5,316 nucleotides of DNA from DAIPJH01 sp036770365 (GTDB taxonomy: Bacteria > Pseudomonadota > Alphaproteobacteria > Rickettsiales > UBA998): the NCBI GenBank assembly GCA_036770365.1, contig DAIPJH010000021.1, forward strand, positions 1 to 5,316, given 5' to 3'. Of the stretch, positions 1-5,316 are shown one piece after another. The position numbers and the translations under genes were made by a program. The notes beneath the pieces were generated by a model. The model was not told the DNA's origin and ran no database searches. It saw only the letters and a program-made list of their open reading frames with translations. Positions within the stretch are counted from its first letter, which is position 1, and every line of letters begins with the position of its first letter.

Positions 1-447
1 GGGGAGGGAAGGATATTTTTTGAGCAATGCTTGATATATCAGTGATGCACCTTCACCAAGTTGGTTACATTCTTTGATGCCGAGTGCGAGTGCAAAGGGA
101 TTTTTAAACAGGCTTTCACTGTTTTTGAACATGTCGCCAATGGTTGAAGCGAGTTGTGTCACGGTTTGCTCAGGGTAAGTTTGCAAAAAATAATTACGCA
201 TGACCTCTAAGTTATGGCGTAGCGGTGCTAGCCCAGCGTAATTAAAGGAGGAAGGATTATGTAGTCCGTTGTTATTGGGGTAGGCGGCGCAGAGTGCTGC
301 GTCAAATCCTGCTTGTATAGATGGATTGAAGGAGAGATGATAAAAATCAATATTTTCAAGGTGCGCGGCAAAACTCGGGTGGGTGCATGGGGCATGCGTT
401 CCGCTTGCAGTTGTCACTAAAAATGGGTTGAAAGCGTCGTCCGTCAT
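1..447 (-). CDS. Unrecognised protein, N-terminal 149 residues (cut by left window edge)
   Basis: This minus-strand frame is open for 149 codons, from an ATG at 447-445 to the window edge, with no stop. It starts MTDDAFNPFLVTTASGTHAP, and the last visible residues are LLKKYPSLP. A GGAGG Shine-Dalgarno sequence lies 12 nt upstream of the ATG (464-460), slightly far but with no better in-frame start, so I take this ATG. The N-terminal half is rich in Pro, Asn, His and Phe (for example PNNNGLHNPSSFNYAG near 57-72). The second half (about 75-145) looks helical and amphipathic. I see no signal peptide, membrane segment or catalytic motif, and I do not recognise the family. The gene begins 31 nt after the stop of the DUF2610 gene on the same strand, so the two are probably co-transcribed. 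That it is a real gene is supported by the long open frame, the SD site and the position. Its function is unknown. Confidence 0.72.
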   Translation of the reverse strand, partial: MTDDAFNPFLVTTASGTHAPCTHPSFAAHLENIDFYHLSFNPSIQAGFDAALCAAYPNNNGLHNPSSFNYAGLAPLRHNLEVMRNYFLQTYPEQTVTQLASTIGDMFKNSESLFKNPFALALGIKECNQLGEGASLIYQALLKKYPSLP

Positions 448-459
448 GGGTGTGCTGCG

Positions 460-464
460 CCTCC
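460..464 (-). promoter_or_regulatory. Ribosome binding site of the unrecognised left-edge gene
   Basis: The minus strand reads GGAGG here, a strong Shine-Dalgarno core, 12 nt before the ATG at 447-445. The spacer is longer than the usual 5-9 nt, but there is no ATG, GTG or TTG in the right frame closer to it. It is the main evidence fixing the start of the partial left-edge gene, which the window edge otherwise leaves without a full length. Confidence 0.6.
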
Positions 465-478
465 AGTTTAGTGAAAGG

Positions 479-769
479 TTACGCGCTTTGCGTCGGTGTT
501 TCCGTTGGTGTTTCCCCACCTTCGCCTTCTTGTGCATTTCCAAGTGCATAGACGCATAAATCTTCAAAGGAAACATTGTTTTCTTGTGAGATTTTGAAGA
601 GTTTTTCAAAGCTATCCATTACGTCTTGCGGAATCGTACCACCGCGCTCTGATGAAAGCCATGCTGCTTGGTTTTGCAGTGGGTGTTTTTTCGGGTGTGG
701 TTCACCAATATAGACATGGAAAGGGTGCTTTTGCCCACCAAAATCACAAGGTACTGTAAAACGTTTCAT
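479..769 (-). CDS. DUF2610-type small conserved protein
   Basis: This is a 96-residue protein beginning MKRFTVPCDFGGQKHPFHVY. The pattern MKRFTxPCDFGGQK, then HPLQNQAAWLSSERGGTIP (29-47) and NNVSFEDLCVYAL (64-76), matches what I recall of the DUF2610 family of Rickettsia and other alphaproteobacteria. No biochemical role is known to me. The conserved part ends near residue 77. The remaining 19 residues form a low-complexity Glu/Gly/Thr/Pro tail. Part of it is encoded by a 9-bp direct repeat (GGTGTTTCC on the plus strand at 495-503 and 507-515) with a 12-nt, four-codon period, so it is probably disordered and variable. The start is set by a GGAGG site (781-777) 7 nt upstream of the ATG, and the stop is TAA. 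There is no signal peptide or membrane segment, so it is probably cytosolic. A candidate promoter lies just upstream, and an unrecognised gene follows 31 nt downstream. I am confident the gene is real, and less sure of the family name because it rests on memory of the motif. Confidence 0.85.
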   Translation of the reverse strand: MKRFTVPCDFGGQKHPFHVYIGEPHPKKHPLQNQAAWLSSERGGTIPQDVMDSFEKLFKISQENNVSFEDLCVYALGNAQEGEGGETPTETPTQSA

Positions 770-802
770 AATATTGCCTCCAGAAAATCACATCTTCGCA
801 TG

Positions 803-831
803 ATAGTAACATAAAATAAAAATGTTACCAA
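803..831 (-). promoter_or_regulatory. Candidate sigma70-type promoter for the DUF2610 gene
   Basis: Reading the minus strand, TTGGTA (831-826) is followed after 17 nt by TACTAT (808-803). Each matches four of six bases of the TTGACA and TATAAT consensus, and the spacing is ideal. Transcription would start around 796, giving an untranslated leader of roughly 27 nt before the ATG at 769 that includes the GGAGG site. The 94-nt AT-rich gap between the complex I subunit gene and the DUF2610 gene is a natural place for a promoter. The assignment is an inference from base matches only. Confidence 0.42.
806..828. repeat. Perfect 7-bp inverted repeat inside the candidate promoter
   Basis: GTAACAT (806-812) and ATGTTAC (822-828) are perfect inverted copies separated by 9 A/T-only bases. 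The centre-to-centre spacing is 16 bp, about one and a half helical turns. The repeat fills the spacer of the candidate promoter and touches both its -35 and -10 hexamers. That is where a dimeric repressor or activator would sit. It has no GC-rich stem and no following T-run, so it does not read as a terminator. Its role as an operator is inference. Confidence 0.45.
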
Positions 832-863
832 ATGATGACGAAGATTCTTTTTATAGAGAGAAT

Positions 864-1163
864 TTAGAACGGCATTTCACGGCTGGTGGCAAAATTGCCA
901 GCATAGGATTTTGGTTTGATTTTACGTTGTTTTGGTTGCAGGACGGTGTAATTGTAGCCATGCTTCTTAGCATATGCTTCGGCTTCTTCCAAAGAAGCAA
1001 ACTGTAAATTGAGTTCTTGTTGGGTGTCGCGCATGCCATTCCAACCCATCAGCGGATCAATAAAAGACGGTGCGGTTTGCTCAAAAACAATTTTCCATAG
1101 ACCCGTTTTGCCAAAACCAGATTGCATTGCATTTTTTGCAGGGGAATAGATTTTGACGTTCAT
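864..1163 (-). CDS. NDUFS4-type accessory subunit of NADH dehydrogenase (complex I)
   Basis: This 99-residue protein belongs to the 'ETC complex I subunit conserved region' family, the bacterial counterpart of mitochondrial NDUFS4 (the 18-kDa subunit). In mitochondria that subunit sits on the peripheral arm near the N-module and stabilises NADH dehydrogenase. Visible hallmarks are the start MNVKIYSPAKNAMQSG (1-16), the core IDPLMGWNGMRDTQQ (35-49), the helix FASLEEAEAYAKKHG (55-69) and the C-terminal block RKIKPKSYAGNFA (80-92). The length is typical of alphaproteobacterial members. It has no targeting sequence and no membrane segment, so it should bind the cytoplasmic arm of the complex. An AAGGA site (1175-1171) lies 7 nt before the ATG, and the stop is TAA. 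It stands apart from any nuo operon, as accessory subunit genes often do, 109 nt after topA and 94 nt before the DUF2610 gene. I see no clear promoter of its own, so it may be reached by readthrough from topA. Confidence 0.93.
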   Translation of the reverse strand: MNVKIYSPAKNAMQSGFGKTGLWKIVFEQTAPSFIDPLMGWNGMRDTQQELNLQFASLEEAEAYAKKHGYNYTVLQPKQRKIKPKSYAGNFATSREMPF

Positions 1164-1186
1164 GGTGGTGTCCTTGTTTTATTCTT

Positions 1187-1246
1187 CCTCACCCCACCCC
1201 TCTACGGCGATGGGGGAGAGGAGGTTCTCCTCCTTTGACAGGAGAA
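1187..1246. repeat. GC-rich cluster of overlapping inverted repeats after topA (REP-like)
   Basis: Three stems can be drawn in this 60-bp stretch. CCTCACCCC (1187-1195) pairs with GGGGAGAGG (1213-1221) with one mismatch. GAGGAG (1218-1223) pairs perfectly with CTCCTC (1227-1232) across a GTT loop. TTCTCCT (1225-1231) pairs perfectly with AGGAGAA (1240-1246) across 8 nt. The stems share bases, so they cannot all form at once. No T-run follows on either strand, so it is not a standard intrinsic terminator, although it could slow polymerase or protect the topA mRNA 3' end. The CCTCACCCC / GGGGAGAGG style resembles dispersed intergenic repeats in other proteobacterial genomes. Its copy number here is not visible. 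Confidence 0.5.
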
Positions 1247-1272
1247 GGCTTTAGATGAGTGTGATTTTTAAT

Positions 1273-3927
1273 CTATTTCTTAGTTTTACTTTTTGCAGCG
1301 GTTTTCGCAATAGTTTTCTTTCCTACAGCCTTCGGCTTTGCTGTTTTTGTTTCAGTGGCTTTTTTGGGTGCAGCTTTTGTACTCGTTTTTTTGCCAAAGC
1401 TTTTTTTCGCTGGCGCGCTTGCACGTTCTTTAATGAGTTCGAGTGCGCGTTCTAGTGTGATGGTTTCAGGCTCATCGCCTTTACCAAGCGTGGCATTGGT
1501 TTTTCCGTGTTTGACATAAGGACCATATTTGCCTGAGAATACGCCAATTTCAGCGTTGTCGTCAGGGTGATTGCCAAGTATGCGCAGGGCCTCGCCTGAC
1601 TTCTTTTTGTTGTTTTCTGCAATCAAATCTACGGCACGGTTCATGCCAATGGTAAGGACATCATCGCCTGCTTTGAGTGAGGTAAACGTACCGTCATGTT
1701 GTAGATAAGGACCAAAACGTCCAAGATTGGCGAGAATCATTTTGCCTGTTTCAGGGTGTATCCCGACTTCACGTGGAAGCGAGAGTAGTGAGAGAGCTTT
1801 TTCTAAATCAACTGCCGCAGCGGTCAAGCCTTTAGGTAGGCTGGCGCGTTTGGGTTTTTTATCTTCGCCGAGTTGGACATATACCCCGTAAGGGCCTTTT
1901 TTGAGCCAGATGACAAGACCGCTTTTAGGATCAGTGCCAATCTCACGCGGCAAATCATCTGCCGCGCCGCTGCCTTCACCTTCACCATCATGTGTGTTTT
2001 CACCGCTATCACCAAGTTGTTTGGTGTAGTTGCATTCAGGGTAGTTAGTGCAGCCAAGAAATGCGCCAAATTTACCTGTACGCAGGTTCAACGTGCCTTT
2101 GCTACAAGTTGGGCAGATGCGGTCAGCCTCAGAAACTTCACGTTTACCAAAGATGAAGCTTGCGAGGTCTTTGTCGAGCGCGTCTAAAATCTCACGCTGC
2201 CCGACCGCTTTGGCTTCGTTGATATTGGTAATAAAATCTGTCCAAAAGGCGCGTAGCACAGCTTTCCAATCCCGTGATCCGTTGGATACTTCATCAAGTT
2301 CATTTTCTAGGTTGGCAGTGAAATCATATTCCACATAGCGGTGGAAAAAGTCACTAAGGAAGGCAGACACTAAACGCCCACGCATTTCAGCGATAAAGCG
2401 TTTCTTATCAAGGCGAACATAGCCTCTATCTTGCAGAACGGAGATGATGCTAGCATAGGTTGAAGGGCGACCAATACCAAGTTCTTCTAGGCGTTTGACG
2501 AGTGATGCTTCTGAGTAGCGTGGGGGAGGTTCGGTGAAATGTTGCTCAGGTTTAAGTTCTTTGATGTCGAGCATTTGCCCTACTTCAAGTGGGGGAAGTA
2601 AGCGGTTTTCGTCGGTCTCGGTATCGTCATCATCCATGCCTTGACGGTAGAGCGCGAGAAAGCCATCAAAGCGCATAATTGAACCATTAGCACGAAATAC
2701 TGCGCCGAGCGAAGGCTCTTCCATGTCGACCGCAAGCTGGTCATAGACCGCTGCTTCCATTTGGCTGGCGACCATGCGTTTCCACACCAAATCATAGAGC
2801 TTGAACATATCTTCATTGAGATAGGCACGCATTTTTTCAGGGGTACGGTCAATTGAAGTTGGGCGGATCGCTTCGTGTGCTTCTTGTGCATTTTTCTGTT
2901 TCACGGTATAGATGCGCGGTGATTTGGGGATATAGTTTTGACCGTGTTTACCGCTGATAAATTTACGCGCTGCGGCAATTGCTTCTTCTGAAACGGTGAC
3001 ACCATCCGTACGCATATAAGTGATCAAACCGACGGTTTCGCCGCCGATTTCCAACCCTTCATAAAGCTTCTGCGCGACTTGCATGGTCTTTTTTGCCCCA
3101 AAGCCTAGTTTACGTGATGCGTCCATTTGTAGGGTGGAGGTGGTAAAGGGTGGGTAAGGATTGCGGCGCATTTGCTTGGGTGTTACTACGCTTACTTTGA
3201 GTTTTTTGCCTTCTAGTGCAGCAGTAACAGCCTTTGCGCTTGTGCCTTCGATAAAGCTGAATTTTTCTAGTTTTTCGCCTTTCCATTGTGTCAGGCGAGC
3301 AGTGACATTTTCTTTGGCAGTCGTTGCAAGTAGTGCGGAAATATCCCAATATTCTTGTGGAACAAAAGCTTCAATCTCCGCATCACGGTCGCACACTAAA
3401 CGTAGTGCAACAGATTGCACACGACCAGCAGATTTCGCACCGGGTAGTTTGCGCCATAAAACAGGAGAGAGATTGAACCCCACGAGGTAATCAAGTGCGC
3501 GTCGTGCTTGTTGTGCATTGACCAAGTCCATGTCAATATCACGTGGATTTTGTACGGCATGTAAAATCGCGGTTTTGGTAATCTCATGAAAGACGATGCG
3601 CTTGATTTCGGTTTTTTTGCCAAGTGCCTTACGCTCTTTGAGGGCTTCCACCACATGCCACGAAATCGCCTCTCCCTCTCTATCAGGGTCAGTCGCTAAG
3701 TATAAAATATCCGCGCCCTTGGCAGCGGCGGCAATCGCGGAAATATGTTTTTTAGAATCGTAATCGACTTCGTAATCAATCGCAAAATCATCGTCTGGAC
3801 GAACAGAGCCATCGCGTGAAGGGACGTCGCGCACATGCCCAAAAGAGGCAAGCACGGTATAATCTTTGCCAAGATATTTATTGATGGTTTTGGCTTTGGC
3901 TGGGGACTCTACAACAACTGTGTACAT
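1273..3927 (-). CDS. topA: DNA topoisomerase I (type IA, omega protein)
   Basis: This 884-residue enzyme relaxes negative supercoils by transient single-strand cleavage through a 5'-phosphotyrosine link. The TOPRIM domain occupies about 1-140, with the conserved glutamate in VVESPAKAKT (E7) and the Mg-binding DxDxE triad in ATDPDREGE (D80, D82, E84). The catalytic tyrosine is Y304 in GLITYMRTDG (299-309 region). AQEAHEAIRPT (347-357) and GIGRPSTYASII (484-495) are further core signatures. Next come one four-cysteine zinc ribbon (C605, C608, C626, C632), an acidic Gly/Asp/Glu linker (about 639-658) and three topoisomerase C-terminal repeats around 660-815, each with a G-x-(Y/F)-G-x-Y-type core. 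The Lys/Ala-rich tail (about 838-884) probably contacts DNA or RNA polymerase. The start MYTVVVESPAK aligns with the family N-terminus. Its ribosome binding site is weak (CTGAG at best), and it begins 12 nt after the dprA stop, so coupled translation is likely. The length is normal and all key residues are present. Confidence 0.98.
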   Translation of the reverse strand: MYTVVVESPAKAKTINKYLGKDYTVLASFGHVRDVPSRDGSVRPDDDFAIDYEVDYDSKKHISAIAAAAKGADILYLATDPDREGEAISWHVVEALKERKALGKKTEIKRIVFHEITKTAILHAVQNPRDIDMDLVNAQQARRALDYLVGFNLSPVLWRKLPGAKSAGRVQSVALRLVCDRDAEIEAFVPQEYWDISALLATTAKENVTARLTQWKGEKLEKFSFIEGTSAKAVTAALEGKKLKVSVVTPKQMRRNPYPPFTTSTLQMDASRKLGFGAKKTMQVAQKLYEGLEIGGETVGLITYMRTDGVTVSEEAIAAARKFISGKHGQNYIPKSPRIYTVKQKNAQEAHEAIRPTSIDRTPEKMRAYLNEDMFKLYDLVWKRMVASQMEAAVYDQLAVDMEEPSLGAVFRANGSIMRFDGFLALYRQGMDDDDTETDENRLLPPLEVGQMLDIKELKPEQHFTEPPPRYSEASLVKRLEELGIGRPSTYASIISVLQDRGYVRLDKKRFIAEMRGRLVSAFLSDFFHRYVEYDFTANLENELDEVSNGSRDWKAVLRAFWTDFITNINEAKAVGQREILDALDKDLASFIFGKREVSEADRICPTCSKGTLNLRTGKFGAFLGCTNYPECNYTKQLGDSGENTHDGEGEGSGAADDLPREIGTDPKSGLVIWLKKGPYGVYVQLGEDKKPKRASLPKGLTAAAVDLEKALSLLSLPREVGIHPETGKMILANLGRFGPYLQHDGTFTSLKAGDDVLTIGMNRAVDLIAENNKKKSGEALRILGNHPDDNAEIGVFSGKYGPYVKHGKTNATLGKGDEPETITLERALELIKERASAPAKKSFGKKTSTKAAPKKATETKTAKPKAVGKKTIAKTAAKSKTKK

Positions 3928-3939
3928 GCAAAACTCAGG

Positions 3940-5094
3940 TTAAAGTTCATCTTGGAAGCATAAACTTATTTTGCCGCCTGCGTGTCGCTGTATCACGCCC
4001 GCTAGTTCTTTTTCAAGCAAAATGGTAAATAAAACGTTAGCGGTGAGTCCTGTTTGCGTAATTATTTCTTCTAAACTGGTGGGGGTAGGAGATAATTTTT
4101 CATCAAGTAAGCGGTGAGCTTTTGTTAGCTCGTGTGCATCAGGCTCGCTAAGAGGTTTGCTGAAGAAGTTTTCTGTTTCAGATTCTAAAAGGCGCATTTG
4201 AGCTTTGCCTGTTTGTAATTGTTCTAGAATATCAGAGGAGGATTGAATTAACACCGCGCCTTGTCGAATAAGGGTATTTGCGCCGTAGCTGCGCGGGTCG
4301 AGAGGTGATCCGGGAATAGCAAAGACTTCACGCCCATAATCTAGTGCGTTATGTGCGGTAATGAGTGAGCCTGATTTTTGTGCGGCTTCGCAGACGACAA
4401 CCCCTGCGCTGATGCCTGCAATGATGCGGTTGCGGGCAGGAAAATGGCGGTTTTGTGGGGTGCATCCGAAAGGATTTTCGGTGATGATACAGCCCATTTC
4501 TTTGAGCTTATTATAGAGAGTAGCGTTCTCAGGTGGATAAATATTATCAATGCCGCCTGCAATCACGCCGACTGTGCCTGTGGTGAGGCTACCTTCATGA
4601 GCGAAGGTGTCGATGCCACGAGCAAGTCCTGAAGCAATGACGATATTCTCTTTGCCAAGTTCGCTGGCAAGTTTTTTAGTGAGGCCGCAGCCCGCCGCAG
4701 AGGCGTTGCGTGCGCCGACCATGCCGAGTATGGTTTTTTGCTTCCAAATATGTGGATGTCCCCATGCAATGAGTACCGGTGGTGCGTCTGGGATTTGCAT
4801 CAGCAGCGGTGGATAATCTGGGCTGCCATAGGTAAGAAACTGCGCGCCGAGCCTTTTTGTTTTCTCGATTTCTTCTTCGGCTTTTTCTTTCGGACAAATA
4901 GTGATGGGGCGTTTGCTGCCGCCTCTGGCAGAAAGTTCAGGGATAGCCGCGAGTGCTTTGGCGGCTGAACCAAAACGGCGCATGAGCTGAAAAAAGGTAA
5001 TTGGCCCGACATTCTCACTGCGAATCAAGCGAAGCACATCAAGCAGTGGTTCTCTGGCTATGCTAGGATAGACACTTGGTGCTTGTTCTATCAT
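3940..5094 (-). CDS. dprA: DNA-processing protein DprA (Smf)
   Basis: This 384-residue cytosolic protein binds incoming single-stranded DNA during natural transformation and loads RecA onto it. Related functions are suspected in non-competent species. The N-terminal helical, SAM-like region spans about 15-60. The Rossmann-like core (about 85-295) shows MVGARN (125-130), SGLARGIDTFAHE (155-167), GGIDNIYPPEN (180-190), FPARNRIIAGIS (218-229), GSLITAHNALDYGREVFAIPG (242-262) and GANTLIRQGA (271-280), all hallmarks of the family. A C-terminal winged-helix (DprA_WH-type) domain spans about 320-380, with LEEIITQTGLTANVL (341-355). The ATG overlaps the plsY stop as ATGA, and a modest AGGGTGA site lies upstream, so translation is probably coupled to plsY. 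The gene is full length and intact. No other competence gene is in view, so I cannot say whether the organism takes up DNA. Confidence 0.97.
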   Translation of the reverse strand: MIEQAPSVYPSIAREPLLDVLRLIRSENVGPITFFQLMRRFGSAAKALAAIPELSARGGSKRPITICPKEKAEEEIEKTKRLGAQFLTYGSPDYPPLLMQIPDAPPVLIAWGHPHIWKQKTILGMVGARNASAAGCGLTKKLASELGKENIVIASGLARGIDTFAHEGSLTTGTVGVIAGGIDNIYPPENATLYNKLKEMGCIITENPFGCTPQNRHFPARNRIIAGISAGVVVCEAAQKSGSLITAHNALDYGREVFAIPGSPLDPRSYGANTLIRQGAVLIQSSSDILEQLQTGKAQMRLLESETENFFSKPLSEPDAHELTKAHRLLDEKLSPTPTSLEEIITQTGLTANVLFTILLEKELAGVIQRHAGGKISLCFQDEL

Positions 5095-5316
5095 GGTTTG
5101 TCACCCTGCTTGAAGCCAAGTTCTGCGCCCTCGCACATACGTTTGATGTTGTCTTTATGGCGGTAAATGACGAGGGCTGCCATGAGGGCGACGGCGTTCA
5201 TCAAGGCTAGGTTATGAGTAAGCATATAGATAGAAAATGGAGCAACGAAGAAGGCGACGAGGGGTGAGGGGGGCGAAATACGTTTTGCTGCGAACATAAC
5301 AAGCCAGCAAGCGATG
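5091..5316 (-). CDS. plsY: Acyl-phosphate:glycerol-3-phosphate acyltransferase PlsY, C-terminal part
   Basis: Only the last 74 residues are visible. The frame stays open to the right edge, so the Met at 5297-5295 is internal and the true start lies outside the window. PlsY is an integral inner-membrane enzyme that transfers an acyl chain from acyl-phosphate to glycerol-3-phosphate, the first step of phosphatidic acid synthesis in the PlsX/PlsY route. The visible part contains two hydrophobic segments (roughly PLVAFFVAPFSIYML and ALMNAVALMAALVIY), followed by RHKDNIKRMCEGAE. That last stretch matches the family's conserved RHxxNIxRLxxGxE block near the C-terminus. A short charged tail, ELGFKQGDKP, ends the protein. 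The TGA stop overlaps the dprA ATG by four bases. The order plsY-dprA-topA is common in alphaproteobacteria and supports the call. Confidence 0.94.
   Translation of the reverse strand, partial: IACWLVMFAAKRISPPSPLVAFFVAPFSIYMLTHNLALMNAVALMAALVIYRHKDNIKRMCEGAELGFKQGDKP

Noticed and set aside
431..442. Acidic Asp/Glu run inside TopA as a possible insertion
   Set aside because: Acidic, variable loops at this point of the type IA topoisomerase core are common in bacterial TopA proteins, and the flanking motifs are intact.
844..863. Short inverted repeat ATTCT / AGAAT just after the complex I subunit gene
   Set aside because: It has only five AT-rich pairs around a 10-nt loop and no T-run after it, which is too weak to call a terminator.
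822..1007. Plus-strand open frame of 61 codons with a hydrophobic C-terminal half
   Set aside because: It lies antisense to the complex I subunit gene and has no ribosome binding site. The hydrophobic look comes from reading a charged, Lys-rich gene backwards, and the start sits inside the promoter region of the opposite strand.
1187..1246. Intrinsic terminator for topA
   Set aside because: Stems are present, but no run of T follows on the minus strand (the downstream bases are CCTCC or AAGAATAAAAC), so the canonical pattern is missing. It is kept only as a repeat cluster.
1255..1455. Plus-strand Phe/Cys-rich open frame resembling a small membrane or cysteine-rich peptide
   Set aside because: It is the complement of the Lys/Ala-rich tail of topA. 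Lys codons read in reverse give Phe/Leu/Cys-type codons, so the composition is a by-product of the real gene.
5091..5297. A complete 68-residue protein starting at the Met at 5297
   Set aside because: The frame continues open to the window edge with further PlsY-like hydrophobic residues, so this Met is internal to a longer plsY.

Overview
The window looks like an ordinary chromosomal segment of an alphaproteobacterium. Base composition is moderate, roughly mid-40s percent GC by eye. Three things point to this group. The first is the gene order plsY-dprA-topA, which is common there. The second is a small NDUFS4/NDUFA4-type accessory subunit of respiratory complex I, typical of alphaproteobacteria and mitochondria. 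The third is a DUF2610-type small protein, which I associate with Rickettsiales and related alphaproteobacteria. The exact order or genus cannot be settled from the sequence alone.

All six genes lie on the minus strand, so transcription runs from the right edge to the left. At the right, the C-terminal part of plsY (acyl-phosphate:glycerol-3-phosphate acyltransferase, 5091-5316, cut by the window edge) overlaps dprA (3940-5094) by four bases. Then topA (DNA topoisomerase I, 1273-3927) follows after 12 nt. These three are tightly packed and probably form one transcript. They join a membrane phospholipid enzyme, a ssDNA/RecA-loading protein and the supercoil-relaxing topoisomerase, a linkage kept by ancestry rather than by an obvious shared pathway.

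Left of topA is a 109-nt gap holding a GC-rich cluster of overlapping inverted repeats (about 1187-1246). It resembles a dispersed REP-like intergenic repeat more than a classical terminator. Next comes the complex I accessory subunit gene (864-1163). A 94-nt AT-rich gap follows, containing a plausible sigma70-type promoter whose spacer is occupied by a perfect 7-bp inverted repeat. That promoter would drive the DUF2610 gene (479-769). A further reading frame, starting at 447 and open to the left edge, begins 31 nt after the DUF2610 stop; I do not recognise its product.

I see no mobile element, CRISPR array, RNA gene or defence system, and no convincing new biological system. The items most worth a second look are the promoter-embedded palindrome, the unrecognised downstream partner of DUF2610, and the GC-rich repeat after topA.
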